From the NCBI RefSeq assembly GCF_030551255.1, contig NZ_CP130630.1:1054001-1118000 (forward strand): a stretch of DNA of 64,000 bases, given 5' to 3'. The notes beneath the pieces are model-generated. The model made no database searches, was not told where the DNA came from, and worked only from the letters and a program-made list of their open reading frames with translations. Of the stretch, positions 1 to 8,675 are shown piece by piece; the stretch's first letter is position 1, and each line of letters starts with the position of its first letter. The DNA comes from Streptomyces sp. NL15-2K (lineage in GTDB: Bacteria > Actinomycetota > Actinomycetes > Streptomycetales > Streptomycetaceae). Made by a program: the position numbers and the translations under genes.

Positions 1-62
1 ACTGGCGTTGCTCGCCAGGGACTATGACACTGCCCCACCCACGAGCCGAGATGAGGACCCAG

Positions 63-521
63 CTACAGGCATCCCGGCTCGCCGTTAGCGACGAACCATG
101 TCAGGGACCGCTCCAGCAGCTCGAGAAACTGCCGCAGGTCATCAGCCACACGGTCGAGATCGGGTTCGTCCAGCGACGCCGTTCGCGTCCGGTAGATCAC
201 TCCGCCAGGGCTGGCGACATAGGACAGGCCGCCGCCGCTCGAGCCGATGACCAGGCCACCGGCCCTCTCGTCCGCGCCGACAACGACAGCGCCGTACTCC
301 TTGAACTGCAGAAGGACATCACCCGCCGGGTCGACGAAGTAGCCGTTGCCGACGTCCGCCCAGGTGACGTCGCCGATGCTGTCGTAGAGGGTGACCAGGT
401 CAGCAGGGACGATGCCGACTTGGGCAAGCGTGCGAGCCGCGGCCTGGTCGGCGTGGTCGGCCAGCCGGACCTCATTGGCTCCCGGGGGAAAGCCGTGCCG
501 GCGCTCGAACTCGTCTTGCAT
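63..521 (-). CDS. SMI1/KNR4 (SUKH)-like hypothetical protein
   Basis: A 152-residue soluble protein with no signal peptide or membrane segment. The central stretch with IGDVTWADVGNGYFV and the later hydrophobic strands (VLLQFKEYGAVVVGAD) resemble the SUKH/SMI1-KNR4 fold, which is common in Streptomyces and often linked to toxin immunity; this is a family-level impression only. The frame stays open upstream of the chosen ATG. A GAGGAGG sequence about 30 bases upstream of that ATG could mean that a non-ATG start lies slightly further out. No toxin gene is adjacent on the right, and the left side is cut by the window edge. Confidence 0.6.
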   Translation of the reverse strand: MQDEFERRHGFPPGANEVRLADHADQAAARTLAQVGIVPADLVTLYDSIGDVTWADVGNGYFVDPAGDVLLQFKEYGAVVVGADERAGGLVIGSSGGGLSYVASPGGVIYRTRTASLDEPDLDRVADDLRQFLELLERSLTWFVANGEPGCL

Positions 522-822
522 GGCCTTCAGGGCCTCCGAGACCCTAGTCGCCTCCTCTCGACCACCCAGCGGTAGGTGCCCAGGCCAGTGCCGTGCCGTG
601 CCGTGTTCGTCGCCGGGCAATCGCCGGGACGATGCCAAGATTAGGAAGAATCTGCTGGTGATCCTCCGGCACGGTACTTCTCGCATCGGACCGGAAGAGC
701 AGTGCTGCATGCAGCGATGGCAGCGGATCTTGTCGACTCTCCACAATGCGACAGCGCGAGCACCGTCGCCCCGCACCGGCGCCACGGCAGAGCTGCCACC
801 AGAGGACAATCATTACCGCAGG
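522..822. other. 300-base gap with no gene seen
   Basis: This stretch separates the SUKH-like gene from the end of the pirin gene. It contains a short GTGCC tandem run near 592-605 but no open frame with coding character, no clear hairpin terminator and no recognisable operator. It presumably holds the promoter of the SUKH-like gene. Confidence 0.4.
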
Positions 823-1788
823 TCAACGGACCCTTCCACGCGGTTTCAGCGGAACCGGCGGCAGCTCGGGGGCGGGCAGCGGAGCCCCGTCGTACCCCTT
901 CACCTCGCCGAACCGAATCCCTTCCACCCAGTCCGCACGGGCCTGTGCGATCTCCTCCTGCGACCGCCCGATCCAGTTCCAGAACATGATCAGCTCCTCC
1001 TCGAACGGCTCACCGCCCAGGAGCATCAGGCCCGCGTCCGACTCGGCGCGCAGCGGGAGTTCGGTGCGGCCGCAGCCGAGGTAGAGCATCGAGCCGGGCA
1101 GCACCGGCACACCGTCCACCCGGGCCTCGCCGGACATGGACAGCACGGCGTACTCGAAGTCGGGTTCCAGCGGGAGACGCACGTCCGCGCCGCGGGTGAG
1201 GGCGAGGTCGGCGCCGATGATCGGGGTGTACGTCGTTCCGGGCGAGGTCGCTCCGTCGAGGTCGCCGAGGATGAGCGTGGCCGTCAGGCCAGGTGCCGTG
1301 ACCTGCGGCAGCTCGGCGTGGTGTTCGAAGCGCGGGTCGGTGTGGCGGTGGCCGTCCGGGAGGGCGACCCACAGTTGGGCGCCGTGCAGGAAGCGGGCGT
1401 GGGACTTCGGGCTCTCCTCGGAGTGGCTGATCGCCCGGCCGGAGGTCATCAGGCCCAGTTCGCGCGGGCGGATCGTCTGGAGGCTGCCCGTCGAGTCACG
1501 GTGCAGCACCTCTCCCTCGTGCAGCCAGCTCACCGTCTGCAGCCCCATGTGCGGGTGCGGCGGCACCTGCATGCCGGGCTCGTCGGCGATGTCGTCGGGA
1601 CCGTAGTGATCGACGAAGCACCAGGCGCCGACCATACGGCGGCCCAGGTTGGGCAGCAGCCGGCGGACCTCGCTCGACTCGCCGAGCTTGACGTGGCGCG
1701 GGCTGAGGAGTTCGCGCACGGGTTCGGCCACCACGAAGCCACGGCCGCCGCACAGGGCGGGAACCGCCTCGCGATCAAGATTGCTCAT
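823..1788 (-). CDS. Pirin family protein
   Basis: A 321-residue bicupin. The N-terminal cupin carries the pirin metal signature PPHPHMGLQTVSWLHEGEV, with HPH near residues 78-80 and a following His/Glu pair, so Fe(II)-type metal binding is expected. The C-terminal domain contains the usual GGEPFEEELIMFWNW motif. Pirins act as redox-sensing cofactors or quercetinase-like dioxygenases; which applies here cannot be told. I chose the ATG at 1788, because the longer frame would start at a TTG without a better ribosome site. It is divergent from a MarR regulator, with direct and inverted repeats between them, so control by that repressor is likely. Confidence 0.93.
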   Translation of the reverse strand: MSNLDREAVPALCGGRGFVVAEPVRELLSPRHVKLGESSEVRRLLPNLGRRMVGAWCFVDHYGPDDIADEPGMQVPPHPHMGLQTVSWLHEGEVLHRDSTGSLQTIRPRELGLMTSGRAISHSEESPKSHARFLHGAQLWVALPDGHRHTDPRFEHHAELPQVTAPGLTATLILGDLDGATSPGTTYTPIIGADLALTRGADVRLPLEPDFEYAVLSMSGEARVDGVPVLPGSMLYLGCGRTELPLRAESDAGLMLLGGEPFEEELIMFWNWIGRSQEEIAQARADWVEGIRFGEVKGYDGAPLPAPELPPVPLKPRGRVR

Positions 1789-1846
1789 GCCGCTCAACCT
1801 AGCCCCGTGCGGGCTTCCGCGTCAGGTCAACGAGCCCTCGGTCATC

Positions 1847-1886
1847 AGTAGCCATGATATTAGTAGCCATGTATATGGTTTACATG
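1847..1886. promoter_or_regulatory. Probable MarR operator between pirin and marR
   Basis: Two exact direct copies of AGTAGCCATG (1847-1856 and 1862-1871) are spaced 15 bases apart. The second runs into the inverted repeat CATGTA-N7-TACATG (1868-1886). The patch is AT-rich compared with its surroundings and lies between the divergent pirin and MarR starts. Assignment to the adjacent MarR protein is an inference. Confidence 0.5.
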
Positions 1887-1924
1887 TACTGTATCCAGCG
1901 ATACCGAGGAGCTGAGGAGCAGTC

Positions 1925-2368
1925 ATGACCATCACCGCACCCACCGTCGACGGCCGAGTCATCGGTCTGGCCCACTACGCCGGACGCGCCGTCCTGGAGT
2001 CCGTCCTGGCCCGCTACGGCATGACGTTCCAGCAGCTGGTGACCCTGCGCCTCGCGGCCGTCGCCGACGCCCCCGTCGAGCGCGAGGGACTCGTCGGGCA
2101 GGTCGTCGACGCGCTCAAGGTGGACGCGGCGGACGTGCACGGCGTCGTCCAGGAACTGCTCACCAAGGAGCTCGTGGCGGCCGAAGCGACGCGGGTTCGG
2201 GTCACCGAGGCCGGGCGGGACGTGTATGAACTGGCGAGCACCGAGACCGGTGAGATCTCCGCCCGGATCTACGCGGACATCCCGGCCGAGGACCTGGCGG
2301 CCGCCGGACGCGTGCTGGGCCTGGTCACCGAGCGGGCGAACACGGAGCTGGCCACCCTCTCCCAGTAG
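1925..2368 (+). CDS. MarR-family winged-helix regulator
   Basis: A 147-residue protein with the MarR arrangement: N-terminal helices, a winged helix around residues 55-105 (recognition region LKVDAADVHGVVQELLTKE followed by the wing VRVTEAGRDVYE), and a C-terminal dimerisation helix. A GAGGAGC ribosome site precedes the ATG. It is divergent from the pirin gene and separated from it by a repeat-rich AT patch, so it probably represses itself and the pirin gene in response to a phenolic or oxidative signal. The downstream TPR gene has its own strong ribosome site 65 bases on and may be co-transcribed. Confidence 0.88.
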   Translation: MTITAPTVDGRVIGLAHYAGRAVLESVLARYGMTFQQLVTLRLAAVADAPVEREGLVGQVVDALKVDAADVHGVVQELLTKELVAAEATRVRVTEAGRDVYELASTETGEISARIYADIPAEDLAAAGRVLGLVTERANTELATLSQ

Positions 2369-2432
2369 CGGGAGGAAAGTGGTGGAATGTTTAACCATCC
2401 TTCGGGGTTCAAGGCCTCGAAGGAGGTCAGCG

Positions 2433-2780
2433 GTGAACACGACGTACTACGACCACGGAACGCCGACGGAGCGCTGGGAGCGCGCGCGGATGTTCTTCGA
2501 CGCGAAGGACTACGCCGCCGCGGCACGCACCCTGAGCGGGCTGGTCGAGGAGGTGCCGGAGCAGACCGGACCGCGGCTGCTGCTGGCGCGCGCCTACTAC
2601 CACTCGGCCCAGCTGCGGCGCGCCGAGGCCGAGTTGAAGGTCATCGTGGAGCGCGACCCGGTGGAGCACTACGCCCGGCTGATGCTCGGCCGCACCCTGG
2701 AGCGGCAGGGTCGGCAGGAAGAGGCGGAGCCGCACCTGCGCCTCGCCTCGGCGCTCGCGGGCGACTTCGAGCAGCTCTGA
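2433..2780 (+). CDS. Small tetratricopeptide-repeat protein
   Basis: A 115-residue protein made almost wholly of TPR-like helix pairs (ERARMFFDAKDYAAAARTL, LLLARAYYHSAQLRRAEAEL, LMLGRTLERQGRQEEAEPHL). The start is a GTG at 2433 behind a strong GAAGGAGGT site; the frame is open further upstream but that part overlaps the marR gene and looks non-coding. TPR folds act as protein-interaction scaffolds, and the partner is unknown. It is tail-to-tail with the PepSY gene. Confidence 0.85.
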   Translation: MNTTYYDHGTPTERWERARMFFDAKDYAAAARTLSGLVEEVPEQTGPRLLLARAYYHSAQLRRAEAELKVIVERDPVEHYARLMLGRTLERQGRQEEAEPHLRLASALAGDFEQL

Positions 2781-2856
2781 CGCGCCACGCGTCGTTCGGG
2801 CCCGACTCCCTCTCCGGGAGCCGGGCCCGAGCCATGTCCATCCCCGCCCCGGCGCG

Positions 2857-4260
2857 CTACTTCACACCGGCAGGGGTGCGTCCGCCCCGCCGGTGGGCGA
2901 TCTCGCCGAGGAGTACGTCCACGGCGATGAAGGCGGCCAGCGGGATGCCCAGCAGCGGCACGAAGTAGCCGAGCACGGCGATGACCGCCACACACGGCAG
3001 GAGGATCTGCGGGGGCACCCGCTGCCAGGCGCCGCGTGGGACCGGCCGGCCGAAGGCGGAACCGCGGCCGCGCTGCCACCACATGCGGTAGCCCCACACG
3101 ATCAGCAGGATCAGGGCGAGGGCGAGGGCCATCAGGGCGATCTGGTTGACCAGGCCGAACAGGACGCCGGTGTGCAGGTCGATGCCCCAGCGGCTCAGCT
3201 TGGCGAGCAGCGGGTAGTCGTCGAACCGCAGGACGTCGGTGACCTCGCCGCTGGTCGGGTCGATCGCGACCGAGTCCTGCTTCTCGGGCCAGCTGCGCTG
3301 CACCTGCTTCACCACGTACGCCGAGGAGGAGTCGGCGGGCGGGACGATCTCGACGGGGTCGCCCAGTCCTTCCGCGCGGGCGGCCGCCAGGACCTTGTCC
3401 AGGCCGACGCCGTGCTCGGCGTCCCCGGCCGAGGCCGACGCGCCGTGGCCCGAGTGCTCGCCGCCCGCCGTCGCCGTGACCGACGGGGTGGAGTGGCCGA
3501 GCGAGGTGCGCAGTTCGTCGATGTTGGCCCCGGCGTAGGTCGACCAGGTCAGACCGGTCGCCGAGAGGAAGAAGAAGCCGAGCGCGGCCCAGACGCCGAC
3601 GGTGCCGTGCAGGCCGAGGGTACGGCGGCGCCCGCCGGCGCCACGCACCTTGCGCTGGGCCCGGCGGCGGGAGAACCACAGCACGAGTCCGCCGGCCGCG
3701 ATCACCCACAGCCAGCTGGCCGCGAACTCGCTGTAGAGGCGGCCGGTGTCGCCCAGGTGCAGGTCGCGGTGGAACTCGTCTATCCAGGTGCGCAGCGGCA
3801 GCGCGCCGGTCGCGCCGTACTGTTCGAGGGATCCGCGCACCTTGGCGGTGTACGGGTCGACGAACACGGCGAGCGTGTGGTCCGGGTCGACGCCCTTGAC
3901 CCCCGCCAGCAGCACCCTGGTGGTGGCGTCGTCCTCCGGCGAGGGACGTACGGCCGAGATCGTTCCGCCGGGATGCGCCTCGCGGGCGGCGGCGACCTGC
4001 TCGGAGATCGGCAGCTTGCTGTCGCCGACGGCGGAGACGGTCATCTCGTCGGCGTACACGAGCTTCTCGGCCTGGAACGCGCCTGCGTAGAGGAAGCCGG
4101 TGACGGCGGCGACCAGCAGGAACGGCGCGACGAGCACTCCGGCGTAGAAGTGCAGGCGCAGGACCAGCGGGCGCAGCGGGGCCCAACTGCCGGGGGACGG
4201 CGCCGGGTCGGCGGCGGGTTGGGGGGCCTCGTCCGTGGTGGTCGAGGGAGCGGTGGACAT
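2857..4260 (-). CDS. PepSY-domain membrane protein
   Basis: A 467-residue membrane protein of the PepSY-associated TM family, often found with iron- or copper-related reductases. The visible order is: a Pro-rich cytosolic start, a first membrane helix near residues 30-60 (FYAGVLVAPFLLVAAVTGFLYA), a PepSY-type extracellular region, a central helix before FSRRRAQRK, a third helix (VWAALGFFFLSATGLTWS), a second PepSY region with a short His-rich loop (GGEHSGHGASASAGDAEHG), and C-terminal helices. The conserved LHLG and GIDLHTG His motifs that face heme or metal in this family are present. It is divergent from peptide deformylase across 148 bases. The substrate is unknown. Confidence 0.88.
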   Translation of the reverse strand: MSTAPSTTTDEAPQPAADPAPSPGSWAPLRPLVLRLHFYAGVLVAPFLLVAAVTGFLYAGAFQAEKLVYADEMTVSAVGDSKLPISEQVAAAREAHPGGTISAVRPSPEDDATTRVLLAGVKGVDPDHTLAVFVDPYTAKVRGSLEQYGATGALPLRTWIDEFHRDLHLGDTGRLYSEFAASWLWVIAAGGLVLWFSRRRAQRKVRGAGGRRRTLGLHGTVGVWAALGFFFLSATGLTWSTYAGANIDELRTSLGHSTPSVTATAGGEHSGHGASASAGDAEHGVGLDKVLAAARAEGLGDPVEIVPPADSSSAYVVKQVQRSWPEKQDSVAIDPTSGEVTDVLRFDDYPLLAKLSRWGIDLHTGVLFGLVNQIALMALALALILLIVWGYRMWWQRGRGSAFGRPVPRGAWQRVPPQILLPCVAVIAVLGYFVPLLGIPLAAFIAVDVLLGEIAHRRGGRTPAGVK

Positions 4261-4408
4261 CGGCGGGCTTCTCCCGGGGCTGGGGACGTTTCTCGGCTGT
4301 GACGCTCCAGATGTCGGATGCGAACGGCGCCGAGTTCCCGGCGAATTGAGTGGCCTGTGTCACACGAGGGGGCGGCGGCGCCCCGAAGGGCCGTGGCATC
4401 CTGGCGCG

Positions 4409-5053
4409 ATGGCATTTCCCCGTGATCGCGCGCCCCTTGCCGAGCTGGTCGAGGAACTCCTGGCCACGGACGGACCGTTGCCCATCGTGGTGGCCGGCGA
4501 CCCGGTGCTGCGCTGCGGCACCGAGCGATTCGAGGGACAGCTCGAGCCCGCGCTGCTGGGCCGATTCATCGACGCCCTGCGCCTGACCATGCATGCGGCA
4601 CCGGGCGTGGGCCTCGCCGCACCGCAGGTCGGGGTGCCGTTGCGGATCGCCGTCATCGAGGATCCGGCGCCCGTGCCGGAGGAGGTGCGGCTGGTGCGCG
4701 GGCGGGTGCCGCAGCCGTTCCGGGTGCTGGTCAATCCGGCGTACGAACCCGTCGGCACCGCCCGTGCCGCGTTCTTCGAGGGCTGCCTGAGCGTGCCGGG
4801 CTGGCAGGCCGTGGTGGCCCGGCACGCCGAGGTGCGGCTGACCGGCGAGGACGAACGGGGACGTGCGGTGGACGAGGTGTTCACCGGCTGGCCCGCGCGG
4901 ATCGTGCAGCACGAGACGGACCACCTCGACGGCACGCTGTACCTCGACCGCGCGGAGTCGCGCTCGCTGTCCTCGAACCAGGCGATGGCCGAGCGGTGGA
5001 CGCAGCCGACCCCCCAGGAGGCGGCCGCGTCCCTCGGCTTCCAGCTGCCCTAG
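4409..5053 (+). CDS. def: Peptide deformylase
   Basis: A 214-residue cytosolic metalloenzyme that removes the N-formyl group from nascent proteins. All three family motifs are present: GVGLAAPQVG (residues 66-75), EGCLSVPG (metal-ligand Cys126) and QHETDHLDG (metal-ligand His168 and His172, catalytic Glu169). The N-terminal extension before motif 1 is typical of actinomycete paralogues. I start at the ATG at 4409. The frame continues upstream into the divergent PepSY promoter region but is not coding in character. Its TAG stop lies inside a hairpin shared with the next gene on the other strand. Confidence 0.95.
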   Translation: MAFPRDRAPLAELVEELLATDGPLPIVVAGDPVLRCGTERFEGQLEPALLGRFIDALRLTMHAAPGVGLAAPQVGVPLRIAVIEDPAPVPEEVRLVRGRVPQPFRVLVNPAYEPVGTARAAFFEGCLSVPGWQAVVARHAEVRLTGEDERGRAVDEVFTGWPARIVQHETDHLDGTLYLDRAESRSLSSNQAMAERWTQPTPQEAAASLGFQLP

Positions 5054-5079
5054 TACTCCAGTTGCACTTCGGAGTACTA
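5051..5079. terminator. Bidirectional hairpin containing both stop codons
   Basis: A perfect 9-base inverted repeat, TAGTACTCC (5051-5059) and GGAGTACTA (5071-5079), with an 11-base loop. The TAG stop of peptide deformylase is the first three bases of the left arm. The TAG stop of the convergent oxidoreductase is the last three bases of the right arm, read on the other strand. It presumably ends both transcripts. Confidence 0.7.
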
Positions 5080-6510
5080 GTTGTCCCGGTAGGCCTCCAG
5101 CAGCCGCAACCAGACCTCGCTGATCGTCGGATACGACGGCACCGCGTGCCACAGCCTGCTGACCGGCACCTGGCCGGCGACCGCGACGGTCGCCGAGTGG
5201 ATCAGTTCGCCGACGCCGGGGCCGACGAAGGTGACGCCGAGCAGGATCTCGCGCTCCAGGTCGACGACCATGCGGGCGCGCCCTCGGTAGCCGTCGCCGT
5301 ACAGGCCGGCCCCGGCGACCGAGGCTAGGTCGTAGTCGACGGCGCGGACGCGGTGTCCGGCCTGCTCCGCCTCCGCCAGCGAGAGCCCGACGGAGGCGGC
5401 CTCCGGGTCGGTGAAGACGACCTGCGGGACGGCGGCGTGGTCGGCGGTGGCGGCGTGGGCGCCCCAGGGGTCGGACTCCAGGATCGGCACTCCTGAGGCC
5501 CGGGCGGCGATCGCGGCGCCCGCGATGCGGGCCTGGTACTTGCCCTGGTGGGTGAGGAGGGCGCGGTGGTTGGCGTCGCCGACCGCGTACAGCCATTTGC
5601 TGCCGGTGACGCGCAGGCTGTCGTCGACCTCCAGCCAGGAACCGGGCTCCAGGCCGATCGTGTCCAGGCCGATGTCGTCGGTGCGCGGGACGCGGCCGGT
5701 GGCGAAGAGGATCTCGTCGGCCTCGATACGGTCGCCGGTGCCGGTGACGACGACGACCGTGCCGTCCTCGCGGGTCACCGACTCGACCGAGGTGACGGTG
5801 CGGACGTCGGCGCCCGCTTCGGTGAGCGCCTCGGCGACCAGTTCGCCGGCGAACGGCTCCATACGGTTGAGCAGACCCTTGCCCCGGACCAGCATGGTGA
5901 CCTGCGAGCCGAGGGCCTGCCAGGCGGTGGCCATCTCGGTGGCGACCACTCCCCCGCCGACCACGACCAGACGGCCGGGCACCTCCTGCGCGGCGGTTGC
6001 CTCGCGGCTGGTCCACGGCCGCACGTCGGCGAGTCCGGGCAGGTCGGGCAGGGCGGCGCGGGTGCCGGTGCAGACGGCCACGGCGTGCCGCGCGGTCAGG
6101 ACGTGCCGTTCGCCGTCCGGCCCGGTCACCGCCACGGTGCGCGGGCCGGCGAGCCGGCCGTGGCCGCGGTAGAGGTCGGCGCCGATGCCGTCGAGCCATT
6201 GGACCTGGCCGTCGTCCTTCCAGTGGGAGGTGTAGTCGTTCCGTCGTGCGAGGACCGCGGCCGCGTCGAGGGGGCCCTGCACCGCTCCGCTCAGACCGGG
6301 CAGGCGGCGGGCGTCGGCGTGGGCGATGACCGGGCGCAGGAGGGCCTTGCTGGGCATGCACGCCCAGTACGAGCACTCGCCGCCGACCAGCTCGCTCTCC
6401 ACGACCGCGGTGGACAGGCCGGCCGCGCGGGTGCGGTCGGCGACGTTCTCCCCCACGGGCCCGGCCCCGAGCACCACGACGTCGTACGCGATGGATTCCG
6501 ATTCCGTCAT
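5077..6510 (-). CDS. FAD-dependent pyridine nucleotide-disulfide oxidoreductase
   Basis: A 477-residue class I flavoprotein disulfide reductase (dihydrolipoyl dehydrogenase/mercuric reductase family). The FAD fold is VVVLGAGPVGENVADR near residue 11. The redox pair is GGECSYWACMPSK (Cys46 and Cys51). The NAD(P) site is LVVVGGGVVATEMA, and the second FAD motif is LYAVGDAN. The C-terminal dimer domain ends in HAVPSYPTISE, the catalytic His-Glu dyad. I use the ATG at 6510, ahead of the flavin motif. No E2/E3 complex genes are nearby, so it is probably a stand-alone reductase. Thioredoxin follows divergently. Confidence 0.92.
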   Translation of the reverse strand: MTESESIAYDVVVLGAGPVGENVADRTRAAGLSTAVVESELVGGECSYWACMPSKALLRPVIAHADARRLPGLSGAVQGPLDAAAVLARRNDYTSHWKDDGQVQWLDGIGADLYRGHGRLAGPRTVAVTGPDGERHVLTARHAVAVCTGTRAALPDLPGLADVRPWTSREATAAQEVPGRLVVVGGGVVATEMATAWQALGSQVTMLVRGKGLLNRMEPFAGELVAEALTEAGADVRTVTSVESVTREDGTVVVVTGTGDRIEADEILFATGRVPRTDDIGLDTIGLEPGSWLEVDDSLRVTGSKWLYAVGDANHRALLTHQGKYQARIAGAAIAARASGVPILESDPWGAHAATADHAAVPQVVFTDPEAASVGLSLAEAEQAGHRVRAVDYDLASVAGAGLYGDGYRGRARMVVDLEREILLGVTFVGPGVGELIHSATVAVAGQVPVSRLWHAVPSYPTISEVWLRLLEAYRDN

Positions 6511-6629
6511 GGGGTCAGTCTGGTGGGTGGTGTGCGCCGTGGCCACACGGGTACGTGCGCGGAATACGAACCAGGGCGGCCTTGTTGTGCCAGCGGCTTC
6601 GCCCCGACACCAGGAAGAGGGATCACGTC

Positions 6630-7016
6630 ATGAGCAGCACCGTGGAGCTCACCAAGGAGAACTTCGACCAGATGGTCACGGACAACGAGTTCGTCCTGAT
6701 CGACTTCTGGGCTTCCTGGTGCGGTCCGTGCCGTCAGTTCGCACCCGTGTACGAGAAGGCGGCCGAGGAGAACCCGGACCTGGTGTTCGGCAAGGTGGAC
6801 ACCGAGGCGCAGCCCGAGCTGGCCGCCGCCTTCGGCATCCAGTCGATCCCCACGCTGATGATCGTCCGCGACCAGGTCGCCGTGTTCGCGCAGCCCGGCG
6901 CGCTGCCCGAGGCCGCCCTGACGGACGTCATCGGACAGGCACGCAAGCTGGACATGGACGAGGTCCGCAAGTCGGTGGCCGAGCAGCAGGCCCAGGCCGA
7001 GGGAAACGGCCAGTGA
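6630..7016 (+). CDS. trxA: Thioredoxin
   Basis: A 128-residue thioredoxin with WCGPC at residues 30-34, the buried Asp (LIDFW) and the cis-Pro loop SIPTLM. It reduces protein disulfides in the cytosol using electrons from thioredoxin reductase. After the core it carries a charged tail of about 20 residues (MDEVRKSVAEQQAQAEGNGQ), longer than E. coli TrxA. The ATG at 6630 follows GAAGAGGGATC, an acceptable ribosome site. A set of 10-base tandem repeats follows the gene. Confidence 0.96.
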   Translation: MSSTVELTKENFDQMVTDNEFVLIDFWASWCGPCRQFAPVYEKAAEENPDLVFGKVDTEAQPELAAAFGIQSIPTLMIVRDQVAVFAQPGALPEAALTDVIGQARKLDMDEVRKSVAEQQAQAEGNGQ

Positions 7017-7043
7017 GCAGCCGTACCGGACGGCCGTAGACCG

Positions 7044-7090
7044 TCGTATCAGCTCGTATCAGCTCGTATCAGCTCGTATCAGCTCGTATA
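7044..7090. repeat. 10-base tandem repeat after trxA
   Basis: The unit AGCTCGTATC is repeated four to five times without interruption, the last copy changing to AGCTCGTATA. It fills the gap between thioredoxin and the convergent aldehyde dehydrogenase. It could act as a spacer or arise from slippage; no function is visible. Confidence 0.85.
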
Positions 7091-7097
7091 AGAAGTA

Positions 7098-8534
7098 TCA
7101 GAAGGGGTACGTCGCCACATCGCCGCGCACCGTCGTCCAGCGCACCTCGGTGAAGGCCTCCAGGTTGGCCTCGCCGCCGAAGCGGGCGCCGGTGCCGGAC
7201 GCGGCGATTCCGCCGAAGGGGGCGACGGCCTCGTCGTTCACGGTCTGGTCGTTGATGTGGACGATGCCGGTCGGGATCCGCTCGGCCAGGTCGAGGCCGC
7301 GGGTGGTGTCCCTGGTGACGATGCCGAGCGAGAGGCCGTACGGACCGTCCGCGGCCAGGGCGGCCGCCTCGTCGGCGGTGTCGAAGGACCGTACGGGCGC
7401 GACCGGGCCGAACACCTCCTCCGTGTACGCGGGTGAGTGGTCGTCGACGCCCGCGAGGACCGTCGGCCGGTAGAAGAGCCGGTCGTGCGTGCCGCCCGCG
7501 GCCAGCTTGGCGCCGCCGGACGTGCTGGCCTCCACCAGGCCGTGCACCTTGGCGAGTTGGCCGGAGTCGATGACCGGGCCGAGGTGCACCTGCTCGCGGT
7601 ACGGGTCACCGACGGCGAGCGAGTCGGCCTTCGCCGCGAGCCGGTCGACGTACTCCTCGTACAGGGAGCGGTGGACGAGGTGGCGGCCGGTGGTCATGCA
7701 GATCTGGCCCTGGTGGAAGAACGAGCCCCAGGCCGCCGTGGAGATCACCGCGTCGAGGTCGGCGTCCTCCAGCACGATCAGGGCGGAGTTGCCGCCCAGT
7801 TCCAGGTGCGCGCGCTTGAGGTGGCGGCCGGCGGCCTCGCCCACGGCCCGGCCGGCCGCAGTGGAGCCGGTGAAGGAGATGACCGGCACGCGCGGATCGG
7901 CGACCAGGGCCTGACCGGCCTCCGGGCCGCCCGGCAGGATGTGCAGCAGGCCCTCCGGCAGACCCGCCTCGGCGAAGACCGCGGCGAGGGACAGTCCGCC
8001 GCAGACCGCCGTGCGCGGGTCCGGCTTCAGGACGACCGCGTTACCGAGCGCGAGGGCCGGGGCGACGGAACGGATGGACAGGATCAGCGGGGCGTTGAAG
8101 GGGGATATCACGCCCACCACGCCGACCGGGACGCGGCGCGTGTAGGACAGGCGGGGCGCCTCGGTGGGCAGCACCTGTCCGGCCGGGCGGGAGGCGAGGG
8201 CGGCGGCCTCGTAGCACTCCTGGGCGGCGACGTGCAGTTCGAAGTCGGCCTTGCCCGGGATGGACCCGGACTCGCGGACGAGCCAGTCGCGCAGTTCGTC
8301 GGCGTGCGCGGCGAACAGGTCGCCCGCCTTGCGCAGTACCCCGGCGCGGACGAAGTGGGGGACGCGTGCCCACTCGGTCTGGGCGGTGCGGGCGACCTGG
8401 GCGGCCTTGTCGACGTCCTCGGCGGTGGCGAGGGTGACGGTGCCGAGCGTGTCGCCGGTGGCGGGCTCGGTGACGGCGTGTGCGGGGCCCGACAAGGGGT
8501 GGGGCTGCCAGGTCTGGGGGTCGAGCAAGGGCAT
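7098..8534 (-). CDS. Aldehyde dehydrogenase (aromatic-aldehyde type)
   Basis: A 478-residue NAD(P)-dependent aldehyde dehydrogenase. The catalytic Glu is in LELGGNSALIVL, the nucleophilic Cys in FFHQGQICMTTGR, and the late EVFGPVAPV motif is intact. The opening (MPLLDPQTW) and overall spacing look most like benzaldehyde or vanillin dehydrogenases of actinomycetes, an inference from sequence feel. The ATG at 8534 is chosen for its GGAGAG ribosome site, while a longer start at 8567 lacks one. A LacI-type regulator lies directly upstream in the same direction, 141 bases away, and probably controls it. Confidence 0.92.
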   Translation of the reverse strand: MPLLDPQTWQPHPLSGPAHAVTEPATGDTLGTVTLATAEDVDKAAQVARTAQTEWARVPHFVRAGVLRKAGDLFAAHADELRDWLVRESGSIPGKADFELHVAAQECYEAAALASRPAGQVLPTEAPRLSYTRRVPVGVVGVISPFNAPLILSIRSVAPALALGNAVVLKPDPRTAVCGGLSLAAVFAEAGLPEGLLHILPGGPEAGQALVADPRVPVISFTGSTAAGRAVGEAAGRHLKRAHLELGGNSALIVLEDADLDAVISTAAWGSFFHQGQICMTTGRHLVHRSLYEEYVDRLAAKADSLAVGDPYREQVHLGPVIDSGQLAKVHGLVEASTSGGAKLAAGGTHDRLFYRPTVLAGVDDHSPAYTEEVFGPVAPVRSFDTADEAAALAADGPYGLSLGIVTRDTTRGLDLAERIPTGIVHINDQTVNDEAVAPFGGIAASGTGARFGGEANLEAFTEVRWTTVRGDVATYPF

Positions 8535-8675
8535 GACGGCTCTCCGTTCGTCACCGGCGGGGTTCATGGCACTGGCACGCATGCCCGCCTAGTTGAACAC
8601 GCAACATACTGGCCAGGTGAAGGTGCCGTAACCGCGTACAGGCATCCGCGGTTGTCGGCGTGGATCAGCCGGTCG

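Noticed and set aside
2669-6376. 1235-residue open frame on the - strand
   Set aside because: It runs through the PepSY, deformylase and oxidoreductase genes in wrong frames and is Arg/Pro-rich with no motif.
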